Source: Caulobacteraceae bacterium
GTDB lineage: Bacteria; Pseudomonadota; Alphaproteobacteria; Caulobacterales; Caulobacteraceae
Assembly: GCA_947479185.1 (NCBI GenBank)
Contig: CANJYY010000216.1
Location: forward strand, 1-5,334
DNA length: 5,334 nt
Direction: 5' to 3'
Part shown: piece by piece, positions 1 through 5,334 of the stretch
How positions within the stretch are numbered: position 1 is the first letter of the stretch
How the letters are laid out: every line of letters starts with the position of its first letter
The notes under the pieces: model-generated
Told to the model about the DNA's origin: nothing
The model's input: the letters and a program-made list of their open reading frames with translations, nothing else
Database searches by the model: none
Translations under genes and position numbers: made by a program

Positions 1-647
1 ACGCCGCCGACCATGTCCGAATGGCCGTTGAGGTATTTGGTCGTCGAATGCAGCACCAGGTCGAAGCCGTGCTCCAGCGGTCGCTGCACCCAGGGGCTGG
101 CGAAGGTGTTGTCGGCAACGCTGATCAGGCCGTGCTTCTTCGCCACCGCCGCGGCCGCCGCGAGGTCGACCAGCCGCAGGGTCGGGTTGGTCGGCGTCTC
201 GACCCAGATCATTTTCGTCTCGGGACGGATCGCCGCTTCGATGGCGCCCGGATCGGTCATGTCGACGAAGCTGAAGGAGAGGCCCGCCGAGCGGGTCCGG
301 ACCCGCTGCATCAGGCGGTAGCTGCCGCCGTAGAGGTCGTTCGAGGCGATGACGTGCGCGCCGGTGTCGAGCAGCTCCAGCGTCGTCGAGGCCGCCGCCA
401 GGCCCGAGGCGAAGGCGAAGGCCGCCACGCCGCTTTCCAGATTGGCGACGCAGCGCTCGAAGGCGAAGCGGGTCGGGTTCTGGCTGCGGGCGTATTCGAA
501 GCCCTTGTGCACGCCCGGGCTTTCCTGGGCGTAGGTCGAGGTGGCGTAGATCGGCACCATCACCGCGCCCGTCGTCGGGTCGTGGGCCTGGCCGCCGTGG
601 ATGGTGCGCGTGGCGAAGGCCAGGCGGTTCTTCAAGTGATCGGTCAT
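1..647 (-). CDS. Cystathionine gamma-lyase / gamma-synthase (Cys/Met metabolism PLP enzyme), 3' end missing
   Basis: The first 215 codons of a PLP-dependent transsulfuration enzyme are present; the family is usually about 380-395 residues, so the C-terminal domain lies beyond the left edge. Visible landmarks are the substrate/PLP segment EYARSQNPTR (51-60), the cofactor-stacking tyrosine in DLYGG (Tyr106), ETPTNP (150-155), the ring-nitrogen aspartate in VADNTF (Asp179), and the Schiff-base lysine in STTKYLNGHSD (Lys204). Gamma-lyase splits cystathionine to cysteine, 2-oxobutyrate and ammonia; gamma-synthase makes cystathionine from an acylated homoserine. The distinguishing C-terminal residues are not visible. 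A cystathionine beta-synthase gene directly upstream on the same strand favours gamma-lyase (mccB type), and segments such as FSFVDMTDP and ETKMIWVETPTNP resemble bacterial gamma-lyases as I remember them. The start is the ATG at 647, preceded by a weak purine-rich GGAACCGGGA. An in-frame ATG at 662 would add five residues but lies inside a palindromic repeat. The family is certain; lyase versus synthase is inference. Confidence 0.93.
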   Translation of the reverse strand, partial: MTDHLKNRLAFATRTIHGGQAHDPTTGAVMVPIYATSTYAQESPGVHKGFEYARSQNPTRFAFERCVANLESGVAAFAFASGLAAASTTLELLDTGAHVIASNDLYGGSYRLMQRVRTRSAGLSFSFVDMTDPGAIEAAIRPETKMIWVETPTNPTLRLVDLAAAAAVAKKHGLISVADNTFASPWVQRPLEHGFDLVLHSTTKYLNGHSDMVGG

Positions 648-656
648 TCCCGGTTC

Positions 657-750
657 CGTCATGGTCGGGCTTGTCCCGACCACCCAAGAACACGGTGATC
701 GACGGGACAGGCTGTGTGCATGGATCGTCGGGACAAGCCCGACGATGACG
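657..750. repeat. REP-like inverted pair of palindromic repeats in the CBS / gamma-lyase gap
   Basis: Two 26-base arms, 657-682 and 725-750, are inverted copies with 24 of 26 bases matching. Each arm is itself a hairpin around the core GTCGGGCTTGTCCCGAC. The left stem is 662-669 with 675-682 (8 bp, loop CTTGT); the right stem is 724-732 with 738-746 (9 bp, loop ACAAG). The only two mismatches between arms are the two sides of one stem pair, G-C on the left and C-G on the right, so pairing is kept. A degenerate third half-copy lies at 697-713 (14 of 17 bases match 723-739). The element fills most of the 115-base gap, starting 13 bases past the CBS stop. Paired intergenic GC-rich palindromes of this type are typical REP/BIME elements of proteobacteria. 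In a shared transcript it could stabilise or attenuate the RNA between the two genes. Confidence 0.8.
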
Positions 751-762
751 AAGACATTGGCG

Positions 763-2142
763 CTACGCCGTCCGGCGCAGATGGTTGATGAGGTCGACGC
801 GGGTGATCAGGCCGACGAGCTTTTCGCCGTCCATGACCACCGCCACCTCGTCGCGGTCGAACAGCGGCCGGAGTTCATCGAGTGATTGCTGGACCTGCAG
901 GGTGTTGACCTCGCGGGTCATGGCGTCGGCGACCTTCTGGCCGAAGCGGTCGGCCCGGCCTTCGCGGCCGCCGACAGCGGTCAGGATGTCGCTCTCGTCG
1001 AGAATGCCGACCAGCTTGCCGTGATCCATCACCGGCAGCTGGCTGATGTCGGCCGCGCGCATGCGGTTGTAGGCCGTCAGCAGGCTGTCGTCGGGCCCGG
1101 TGGCGATGACGCCGCCCTCGGAGAAGTCGCGGGCGATCAGGTCGCGCAGGTCGCCGTATTTGGGCCGGTCCTCGAAGCCGTGGGCGGCGACCCACATGTC
1201 GTTGAACATCTTGGTCAGGTACTTGCCGCCGGTGTCGCAGACCAGGCTGACGACCCGCTGCGGGGTGGTCTGTTCCCGGCAGTAGCGCAGGGCCGTCGCG
1301 AACAGGGTGCCCGACGACGAGCCGGCGAGGATGCCCTCCTTCTCCAGGAGCAGCCGCGCGCTCTCGACGCTCTCGCGGTCGGAGATGGCGTAGGCTTTCG
1401 ACACGAGATCCATCTGGGCGTTGTCGGGGATGAAGTCCTCGCCGATACCCTCGACGATCCAGCTGCCCGCCTCGCCGTAGGTTCCGGTGTTGACGTAGTC
1501 GTAGAGGATCGAGCCGACCGGATCGGCGAGGATCATCTTCGTCTTCGGCGAATGGGCTTTGAAATAGCGGCCGAGTCCGGTGAGCGTGCCGCCCGAGCCG
1601 ACCCCCACCACCACGGCGTCGAGATCGCCGTCCATCTGGCTGAGGATTTCGGGACCCGTCGTGGTTTCGTGCGCCAGCGGGTTGGCCGGGTTCTCGAACT
1701 GGTTGACGAAGAAGCCGCCTGTGGACTGGGCGATCGTCTGGGCCATGTCCTGGTAGTATTCCGGGTGGCCCTTGCCGACGTCGGAGCGGGTGATGCGCAC
1801 ATCGACGCCCATGGCCCGCAGGTGGAGGATCTTTTCCCGCGCCATCTTGTCGGGCACCACCAGGATCAGTTTGTAGCCCTTGACGCTGGCTACCTGGGCG
1901 AGGCCCAGGCCGGTGTTGCCGGCCGTGGCCTCAATGATGGTCCCGCCGGGCTTGAGCCGGCCGTCGGCCTCCGCGGCCTCGATCATCGCGCGGGCGATGC
2001 GGTCCTTGATCGAGCCGCCGGGGTTCTGGTTTTCAAGCTTGAGGAACAGTCGGCAAAGGCCGGTGTCGATATGGGTCACCTCGACCATCGGCGTGTCGCC
2101 GATCAGGTCCAGTGCCGATTTCGCCATCGCAGGAAGGGTCAT
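763..2142 (-). CDS. Cystathionine beta-synthase, PLP domain plus C-terminal CBS-domain pair
   Basis: This 459-residue protein condenses serine and homocysteine to cystathionine, the first step of reverse transsulfuration in the cytoplasm. The fold-type II PLP domain (about 8-320) shows the Schiff-base lysine in NPGGSIKDR (Lys46), the asparagine loop TAGNTG (73-78), the segment ENPANPLAHETTTGPEI (150-166) that resembles eukaryotic CBS, the phosphate-binding GVGSGGTLTG (180-189), GSSSG (274-278), and DTGGKYLTK (303-311) near the pyridine nitrogen. Two CBS motifs follow (about 344-392 and 404-455), a Bateman module that often binds adenosyl ligands. The N-terminal haem-binding region of animal CBS is absent. 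Length and layout match the bacterial CBS of Pseudomonas (about 458 residues), which also lies beside a gamma-lyase gene. Cysteine synthase is the main alternative but usually lacks the Bateman module. The start is ATG at 2142; an in-frame ATG at 2127 (MAKSAL) is possible, and neither has a clear Shine-Dalgarno. The gene lies 72 bases after the gmhB-like stop, so it is probably co-transcribed. Confidence 0.92.
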   Translation of the reverse strand: MTLPAMAKSALDLIGDTPMVEVTHIDTGLCRLFLKLENQNPGGSIKDRIARAMIEAAEADGRLKPGGTIIEATAGNTGLGLAQVASVKGYKLILVVPDKMAREKILHLRAMGVDVRITRSDVGKGHPEYYQDMAQTIAQSTGGFFVNQFENPANPLAHETTTGPEILSQMDGDLDAVVVGVGSGGTLTGLGRYFKAHSPKTKMILADPVGSILYDYVNTGTYGEAGSWIVEGIGEDFIPDNAQMDLVSKAYAISDRESVESARLLLEKEGILAGSSSGTLFATALRYCREQTTPQRVVSLVCDTGGKYLTKMFNDMWVAAHGFEDRPKYGDLRDLIARDFSEGGVIATGPDDSLLTAYNRMRAADISQLPVMDHGKLVGILDESDILTAVGGREGRADRFGQKVADAMTREVNTLQVQQSLDELRPLFDRDEVAVVMDGEKLVGLITRVDLINHLRRTA

Positions 2143-2156
2143 GAAACACTGCCGTT

Positions 2157-2195
2157 GGGGAAAGGATATCCCCGCATACCCCGGATTGGGGCATG
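2157..2195 (-). promoter_or_regulatory. Two tandem predicted RNA hairpins in the leader of the CBS gene
   Basis: Read on the minus strand, the gap between the gmhB-like stop and the CBS start can form two hairpins separated by one base. The first pairs CAUGCCCC (2195-2188) with GGGGUAUG (2182-2175), an 8 bp stem including one G-U wobble, with loop AAUCC. The second pairs GGGGA (2173-2169) with UCCCC (2161-2157) around a 7-base loop. Because the strands alternate CCCC, GGGG, GGGG, CCCC, the inner and outer blocks could also pair in another arrangement. No U-tract follows, so neither looks like a simple intrinsic terminator. I do not recognise a known riboswitch. Role unknown; a structured intercistronic spacer, an operator, or chance in GC-rich DNA are all possible. 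Confidence 0.35.
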
Positions 2196-2214
2196 ACGAA
2201 AGCGTCGACGGGGC

Positions 2215-2757
2215 CTAACGCGAAACGCTCTTGCCCGCCAGCCGATCCAGCTCGGCCGCCACCAGCCCCTCAAGATCCTGGCCCTCGAAGAACAGGCCGC
2301 GCACCCCAGCGCGGCGCGCGGCCTCCATGTCCGACGGCTTGTCGCCGATCATGAAGGCGTCGGCCGGGGCCACGCCGAAGTCGGCCAGGGCCCGCAGCAG
2401 CATGCCGGGATTGGGCTTGCGGTCCGGGTGATCGGCGACGCGATAGCGGTCTTCGGCCGCCGCCTCGTGATGCGGCGCGAAATAGATGCCGTCGATCCGC
2501 GCGCCGTCAGCCGCCAGCTGGCGCAGCATCTCGGCGTGGAAGGCCCGCATGTCGGCTTCTGTGTAGTAGCCGCGGCCGATGCCGGACTGGTTGGTGGCGA
2601 TGACCGTGATCGCGCCGGCGTCATTGGCGCGCTTCACCGCGGCCTTCGCGCCCGGAACCCATTCCAGCTCTTCGGGTTTGAACGCGTAGCCGTGGTCGAC
2701 ATTGAGTACGCCGTCGCGATCGAAGATCACCATGAACTTGCGCGCGGACTCGGCCAT
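2215..2757 (-). CDS. gmhB: HAD-IIIA phosphatase, GmhB-like (D-glycero-D-manno-heptose 1,7-bisphosphate 7-phosphatase)
   Basis: The 180-residue protein has the full HAD-IIIA motif set of GmhB: FDRDGVLN with nucleophile Asp13 and acid/base Asp15, NVDHGYAF (19-26), TNQSGIGRG (55-63), RKPNPGMLL (113-121), and MIGDKPSDM with metal-binding Asp139 and Asp143. GmhB removes the 7-phosphate from heptose bisphosphate during ADP-heptose synthesis for the LPS inner core. The usual zinc-binding loop is altered: the family's CPHH is APHH (94-97) and the CxC before RKP is replaced by ADHPD (108-112). Loss of all three cysteines leaves exact substrate less certain; a related sugar or histidinol phosphatase is possible. 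The length is normal for the family. I chose the ATG at 2757, with a weak AGAG upstream; a GTG at 2772 would add five residues. It diverges from the AGE gene and precedes the CBS gene on its strand. Confidence 0.85.
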   Translation of the reverse strand: MAESARKFMVIFDRDGVLNVDHGYAFKPEELEWVPGAKAAVKRANDAGAITVIATNQSGIGRGYYTEADMRAFHAEMLRQLAADGARIDGIYFAPHHEAAAEDRYRVADHPDRKPNPGMLLRALADFGVAPADAFMIGDKPSDMEAARRAGVRGLFFEGQDLEGLVAAELDRLAGKSVSR

Positions 2758-2776
2758 GTCTCTGCATAACACCCGA

Positions 2777-2867
2777 TCACCGCCGCGAAAGCGGGGGCCC
2801 GGGCTTTTTTCCTGACAGCGCGGTCTGGAACGCTAAAACACCTCGGTCCCCGCCTTCGCGGAGATGA
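2777..2867. repeat. Second REP-like inverted pair, in the divergent promoter region
   Basis: Arms 2777-2797 and 2847-2867 are inverted copies (17 of 21 bases match) of a GC-rich repeat with the core CCCCGC-YTTC-GCGG. Each arm can fold on itself, for example CCGC (2850-2853) with GCGG (2858-2861) around CTTC. It differs in sequence from the pair at 657-750, so two repeat families are present. The arms frame a 49-base stretch holding a candidate promoter for the plus-strand gene. The right arm would form the first part of that gene's 5' leader and supplies an in-frame TGA (2865-2867) just upstream of its start. Repeats with this kind of core are common between genes in alphaproteobacteria; this last point is from memory. 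Confidence 0.7.
2812..2839 (+). promoter_or_regulatory. Candidate housekeeping promoter for the AGE-family gene
   Basis: A -35 element CTGACAG (2812-2818) and a -10 element GCTAAAAC (2832-2839) are separated by 13 bases. The published Caulobacter sigma-73 consensus is TTGaCgS, 10-14 bases, GCTANAWC; the -10 box fits at all eight positions and the -35 box at five of seven. As an E. coli-style promoter it reads CTGACA, 16 bases, TAAAAC. Transcription would begin near 2846, giving a leader of about 34 bases before the TTG at 2880. It is the only match of this quality that I found in the intergenic regions. Prediction only. Confidence 0.55.
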
Positions 2868-2869
2868 GC

Positions 2870-2882
2870 GGAGAGAACCTTG
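2870..2882 (+). promoter_or_regulatory. Ribosome binding site fixing a TTG start
   Basis: GGAGAG at 2870-2875 is followed four bases later by TTG at 2880. The reading frame has a TGA at 2865-2867, so no upstream in-frame start exists, and the next in-frame ATG lies more than 100 codons in, past conserved sequence. The ATG at 2864 is in another frame. This site therefore decides the start. Confidence 0.75.
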
Positions 2883-3950
2883 CCCGTCCCTGCCGAAGTC
2901 CACGCCCTGAACGCCCAGCTGAAAGCATGGCTGTTCGATCACGCCCTGCCGCTGTGGTGGGAGGTCGGGTTCGATCGCGACAAGGGCGGCTGTTTCGAGA
3001 AGATCGGCCAGGACGGCAGGGCGATCGAGGGGCCGCGCCGGGCGCGGGTCGCGGCCCGCCAGGCCTGGGTCTACGCCGAGGCCGGACGGCTGGGCTGGGC
3101 CGGGCCCTGGCGGGACGCCCGCGACCACGCGCTGGAAGCCCTGACCACCACCTTCGCCCGCGACGACGGCCTGTTCCGCATCCTGGCGGCGCCGGACGGG
3201 ACCTCTCTGGACGAGACAGCCAATCCCTATGAACAGGCCTTCGCCCTGCTGGCCCTGAGCGGGGCCGGCCGTGAGCTGGAAGCGATCCGCACCCGCGAGG
3301 CCATGAGGGACGCCGGCCTGCTGCGCCCGGACGGCGGGGTGCTGGACGACGGCCTGCTGCGCGCCAACCCGATGATGCATCTGTTCGAGGCGGTGCAGGC
3401 CTGGGTCGAGGTCGGCGAGGATCCGGACTGGCGGCGGACCGCCGACACGATCGCCGACACCGCCCTCGCCCGGCTGATCGATCCCCGCACCGGCGGCCTG
3501 ATCGAGCTGTTCGACACCGACTGGCGCGCCCTGCCCGACGCCGACGTCGAACCGGGCCACCAGTTCGAATGGGGCTGGCTGCTGCTGGCCCATCTGCGTG
3601 GTCACTGTCCGCAGGCCGAACGGCTGATCGAGATCGGCGAGACTCGCGGCATCGAACAGGGCGTGGCCATCTTCAGCCTCGACCAGGCGCTGGCCCCCCG
3701 TGACCGGTCGGCGCGTCTGTGGTCCCAGACGGAGCGGCTGCATGCCCATGCGGCGAACCGTGACTGGGACGGCGTGCTCGCCGGCGCGGCCGGCCTGCGG
3801 CGTTATCTGGATGTCCCGGTGCAGGGCCTGTGGCGCGACCGCCTGCTGCCCGACGGGACCCTTGTCGACGAGCCGGCGCCCGGCAGCTCGCTCTATCACA
3901 TCATCAGCGCCGTCTCGGCGCTCGACAGGGCCTGCCGGAATTCGGGATAG
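2880..3950 (+). CDS. AGE-family sugar epimerase/isomerase (N-acylglucosamine 2-epimerase or mannose isomerase type)
   Basis: The 356-residue protein belongs to the AGE (alpha/alpha barrel) family, whose members interconvert aldoses and ketoses or epimerise at C2: N-acylglucosamine, mannose/fructose, or mannose 6-phosphate. Family signatures are FDRDKGGCFEKIG (31-43), RVAARQAWVYAEAGRLGW (56-73) with substrate-contacting arginine, NPYEQAFALLAL (115-126), NPMMHLFEA (163-171), PGHQFEWGWLL (225-235) with probable catalytic His227, and SLYHIISA (337-344) with probable second catalytic His340. The length is slightly short of the usual 370-420 but all core segments are present. There is no signal peptide, so it should be cytoplasmic. 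It uses a TTG start with a good Shine-Dalgarno. The gene diverges from the GmhB-like phosphatase, consistent with a role in mannose- or heptose-linked sugar phosphates for surface polysaccharide, but substrate cannot be read from sequence. Confidence 0.88.
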   Translation: MPVPAEVHALNAQLKAWLFDHALPLWWEVGFDRDKGGCFEKIGQDGRAIEGPRRARVAARQAWVYAEAGRLGWAGPWRDARDHALEALTTTFARDDGLFRILAAPDGTSLDETANPYEQAFALLALSGAGRELEAIRTREAMRDAGLLRPDGGVLDDGLLRANPMMHLFEAVQAWVEVGEDPDWRRTADTIADTALARLIDPRTGGLIELFDTDWRALPDADVEPGHQFEWGWLLLAHLRGHCPQAERLIEIGETRGIEQGVAIFSLDQALAPRDRSARLWSQTERLHAHAANRDWDGVLAGAAGLRRYLDVPVQGLWRDRLLPDGTLVDEPAPGSSLYHIISAVSALDRACRNSG

Positions 3951-3978
3951 GCTGTCAGGAAATCTGGGAGCCACGCGA

Positions 3979-4008
3979 CGGGCGCTGGCTTGCACCGGTC
4001 CAGGCCCG
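3979..4008 (+). terminator. Imperfect hairpin after the AGE gene, possible weak terminator or cysD leader element
   Basis: CGGGC (3979-3983) and CTGG (3985-3988) pair with CCAG (4000-4003) and GCCCG (4004-4008), a 9 bp stem with one bulged G and an 11-base loop. It lies 28 bases past the AGE stop and is followed by CCTTTA, too short a T-tract for a convincing intrinsic terminator. The rest of the 3951-4117 gap holds no recognised promoter, riboswitch or repeat. In GC-rich DNA such a stem may be chance. Confidence 0.25.
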
Positions 4009-4117
4009 CCTTTACCTGCAGAGGCGATGAGGCCACCCGGGACACCGTGGACGACCTCAAGACTTCTGAGCACGCCCTTCCCTTGCGCCCCCGCGCCATC
4101 CCCTGTTCGATGAGCCT

Positions 4118-5029
4118 ATGAGCATTTCCCCCGCCCGCCTGACGCATCTGCAGCGCCTCGAGGCGGAGAGCATCCACATCATGCGCGAGGTGGTCGCCGA
4201 GGCCGAGCGCCCGGTGATGCTCTATTCCATCGGCAAGGACAGCGCGGTCATGCTGCACCTGGCCGCCAAGGCCTTCTATCCGAGCAAGCCGCCCTTCCCG
4301 CTGCTGCACGTCGACACGACCTGGAAGTTCCAGGCGATGTACGAGATGCGCGAGCGCATGGCCAAAGAGCTCGGCTTCGACCTGCTGGTGCACAAGAACC
4401 CCGAGGCCGAGGCCCAGGGCATCAACCCGTTCGATCACGGCCCGGCCCACACCGACCTGTGGAAGACCGAGGGCCTGAAGCAGGCGCTTGAGCAGTACGG
4501 CTTCGACGCGGCCTTCGGCGGCGCCCGTCGCGACGAGGAGAAGAGCCGCGCCAAGGAGCGCATCTTCTCGTTCCGCTCCGCCGAGCAGCGCTGGGATCCC
4601 AAGAACCAGCGGCCCGAGCTCTGGCGGCTGTACAACGCCCGCAAGAACAAGGGCGAGAGCATCCGCGTGTTCCCGATCTCCAACTGGACCGAGCTGGATA
4701 TCTGGCAATACATCCACCTGGAGAACATCCCGATCGTCCCGCTGTACTTCGCCGGCGTGCGGCCGGTGGTCGAGCGAGACGGGGCGCTGATCATGGTCGA
4801 CGACGACCGGTTCCGGCTGAAGCCCGGCGAGGTCCCGCAAATGAAGTCGGTGCGGTTCCGCACCCTGGGCTGCTACCCGCTGACCGGCGCGGTCGAGAGC
4901 ACGGCCTCGACCCTGCCCGAAATCATCCAGGAAATGCTGCTGACCACCACCAGCGAGCGCCAGGGCCGGGTCATCGACCACGACCAGGCCGCCTCGATGG
5001 AGAAGAAGAAGCAGGAAGGCTATTTCTGA
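4118..5029 (+). CDS. cysD: Sulfate adenylyltransferase subunit 2 (CysD)
   Basis: This 303-residue protein is the small, catalytic subunit of ATP sulfurylase, which joins sulfate and ATP to give adenylyl sulfate; the GTPase CysN drives the reaction. It is a PP-loop (adenine nucleotide alpha-hydrolase) protein with the ATP-binding SIGKDS (37-42). Other strong CysD segments are [67 protein letters not shown] near the C-terminal third, and the C-terminal end KKKQEGYF. The length matches the family (about 300). The start is the ATG at 4118, followed by [17 protein letters not shown] typical of CysD N-termini; the upstream GATGAG is only a weak Shine-Dalgarno. Its TGA overlaps the ATG of cysN by one base, so the two are translationally coupled, as expected for a heterodimer. 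No promoter is obvious in the 167-base gap upstream. Confidence 0.97.
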   Translation: MSISPARLTHLQRLEAESIHIMREVVAEAERPVMLYSIGKDSAVMLHLAAKAFYPSKPPFPLLHVDTTWKFQAMYEMRERMAKELGFDLLVHKNPEAEAQGINPFDHGPAHTDLWKTEGLKQALEQYGFDAAFGGARRDEEKSRAKERIFSFRSAEQRWDPKNQRPELWRLYNARKNKGESIRVFPISNWTELDIWQYIHLENIPIVPLYFAGVRPVVERDGALIMVDDDRFRLKPGEVPQMKSVRFRTLGCYPLTGAVESTASTLPEIIQEMLLTTTSERQGRVIDHDQAASMEKKKQEGYF

Positions 5030-5334
5030 TGAGCAGCGCGTACAAACCCGCCGATCTCATCGAGACGGACATCGACGCCTATCTGCTGCAGCACCAGCAC
5101 AAGTCCCTGCTGCGCTTCATCACCTGCGGCAGCGTGGATGACGGCAAGTCGACCCTGATCGGGCGACTGCTCTACGACAGCAAGATGATCTTCGAGGACC
5201 AGCTGGCGGCGCTGGAAGCCGACAGCAAGAAGGTCGGCACCCAGGGCGGGGCGATCGACTTCGCCCTGCTGGTCGACGGCCTGGCCGCGGAGCGTGAGCA
5301 GGGCATCACCATCGATGTCGCCTACCGCTTCTTC
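5029..5334 (+). CDS. cysN: Sulfate adenylyltransferase subunit 1 (CysN or CysNC fusion), 3' end missing
   Basis: The first 102 codons of the GTPase subunit of ATP sulfurylase are present. The P-loop (G1) is GSVDDGKST (34-42), in the context [23 protein letters not shown], and the switch I/G2 region is [15 protein letters not shown] (88-102) with Thr94. These distinguish CysN from the related EF-Tu. GTP hydrolysis by CysN pulls CysD towards adenylyl sulfate formation. The start is the ATG at 5029, sharing one base with the cysD TGA, with AGGAAGG at 5013-5019 as ribosome binding site inside cysD. CysN alone is about 430-475 residues and the fused CysNC bifunctional form (with APS kinase) about 610-650; the window ends too early to tell which this is. 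Confidence 0.96.
   Translation, partial: MSSAYKPADLIETDIDAYLLQHQHKSLLRFITCGSVDDGKSTLIGRLLYDSKMIFEDQLAALEADSKKVGTQGGAIDFALLVDGLAAEREQGITIDVAYRFF

Noticed and set aside
21..698. Plus-strand open frame of 225 codons opposite the gamma-lyase
   Set aside because: Antisense to a confident PLP enzyme and ends in the repeat element.
648..762. Possible CRISPR-like repeat
   Set aside because: The copies are inverted and palindromic with no regular spacers, which fits REP/BIME elements and not an array.
886..2196. Plus-strand open frame of 436 codons opposite the CBS gene
   Set aside because: It is antisense to a clear PLP enzyme; its residues are the low-complexity Ala/Val/Gly/Asp/Arg mix expected from GC-rich shadow frames, and no domain is recognisable.
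2791..2810. GC-rich block followed by six T, resembling an intrinsic terminator
   Set aside because: GCCCGGGC is self-complementary without a loop, the nearby CCGC/GCGG stem is ten bases from the T-tract, and no plus-strand gene ends here.
2727..4073. Minus-strand open frame of 448 codons opposite the AGE gene
   Set aside because: It is antisense to a well-supported gene and runs through a palindromic repeat (giving SSPRRRGPR), a hallmark of spurious translation.
3951..4117. Possible SAM-II or cobalamin riboswitch before cysD
   Set aside because: I could not find the conserved cores of either class, and pairing is limited to one imperfect stem.
3896..4981. Minus-strand open frame of 361 codons opposite cysD
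   Set aside because: Shadow of cysD, with no motifs of its own and composition typical of antisense frames.

Overview
The window is GC-rich chromosomal DNA with six protein genes, two of them cut by the window edges. High GC with strong third-position GC bias, short GC-rich palindromic intergenic repeats, and a -10 box matching the Caulobacter housekeeping form (GCTANAWC) suggest an alphaproteobacterium, perhaps Caulobacterales (Caulobacter, Brevundimonas, Phenylobacterium). This placement is inference; there is no rRNA or marker gene to confirm it.

Layout. Three genes lie on the minus strand, in transcription order: a GmhB-like heptose bisphosphate phosphatase (2215-2757), a cystathionine beta-synthase with C-terminal CBS domains (763-2142), and a cystathionine gamma-lyase/synthase whose 3' part lies beyond the left edge (1-647). 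Three genes lie on the plus strand: an AGE-family sugar epimerase/isomerase (2880-3950), cysD (4118-5029) and the first third or less of cysN (5029 to the right edge). The two sets diverge from 2758-2879. The other gaps are 648-762 (a palindromic repeat pair), 2143-2214 (two predicted leader hairpins) and 3951-4117 (one imperfect hairpin, otherwise unassigned). No gene-free stretch exceeds 300 bases.

Functions. The outer genes are all sulfur metabolism. CysDN activates sulfate to adenylyl sulfate at the start of assimilatory reduction. The CBS plus gamma-lyase pair is the classic reverse transsulfuration couple, moving sulfur from homocysteine through cystathionine to cysteine. The two central, divergently transcribed genes are sugar-phosphate enzymes: a HAD phosphatase resembling the GmhB step of ADP-heptose synthesis for LPS, and an AGE-fold sugar isomerase.

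The gene content is mostly ordinary. The more interesting signals are a REP-like inverted pair with a covarying stem base pair, a second repeat pair that brackets a candidate sigma-73-type promoter and forms part of the AGE 5' leader, loss of the zinc-ligand cysteines in the GmhB-like protein, and tandem leader hairpins before the CBS gene. I found no evidence of a new multi-gene system, mobile element, CRISPR array or RNA gene.
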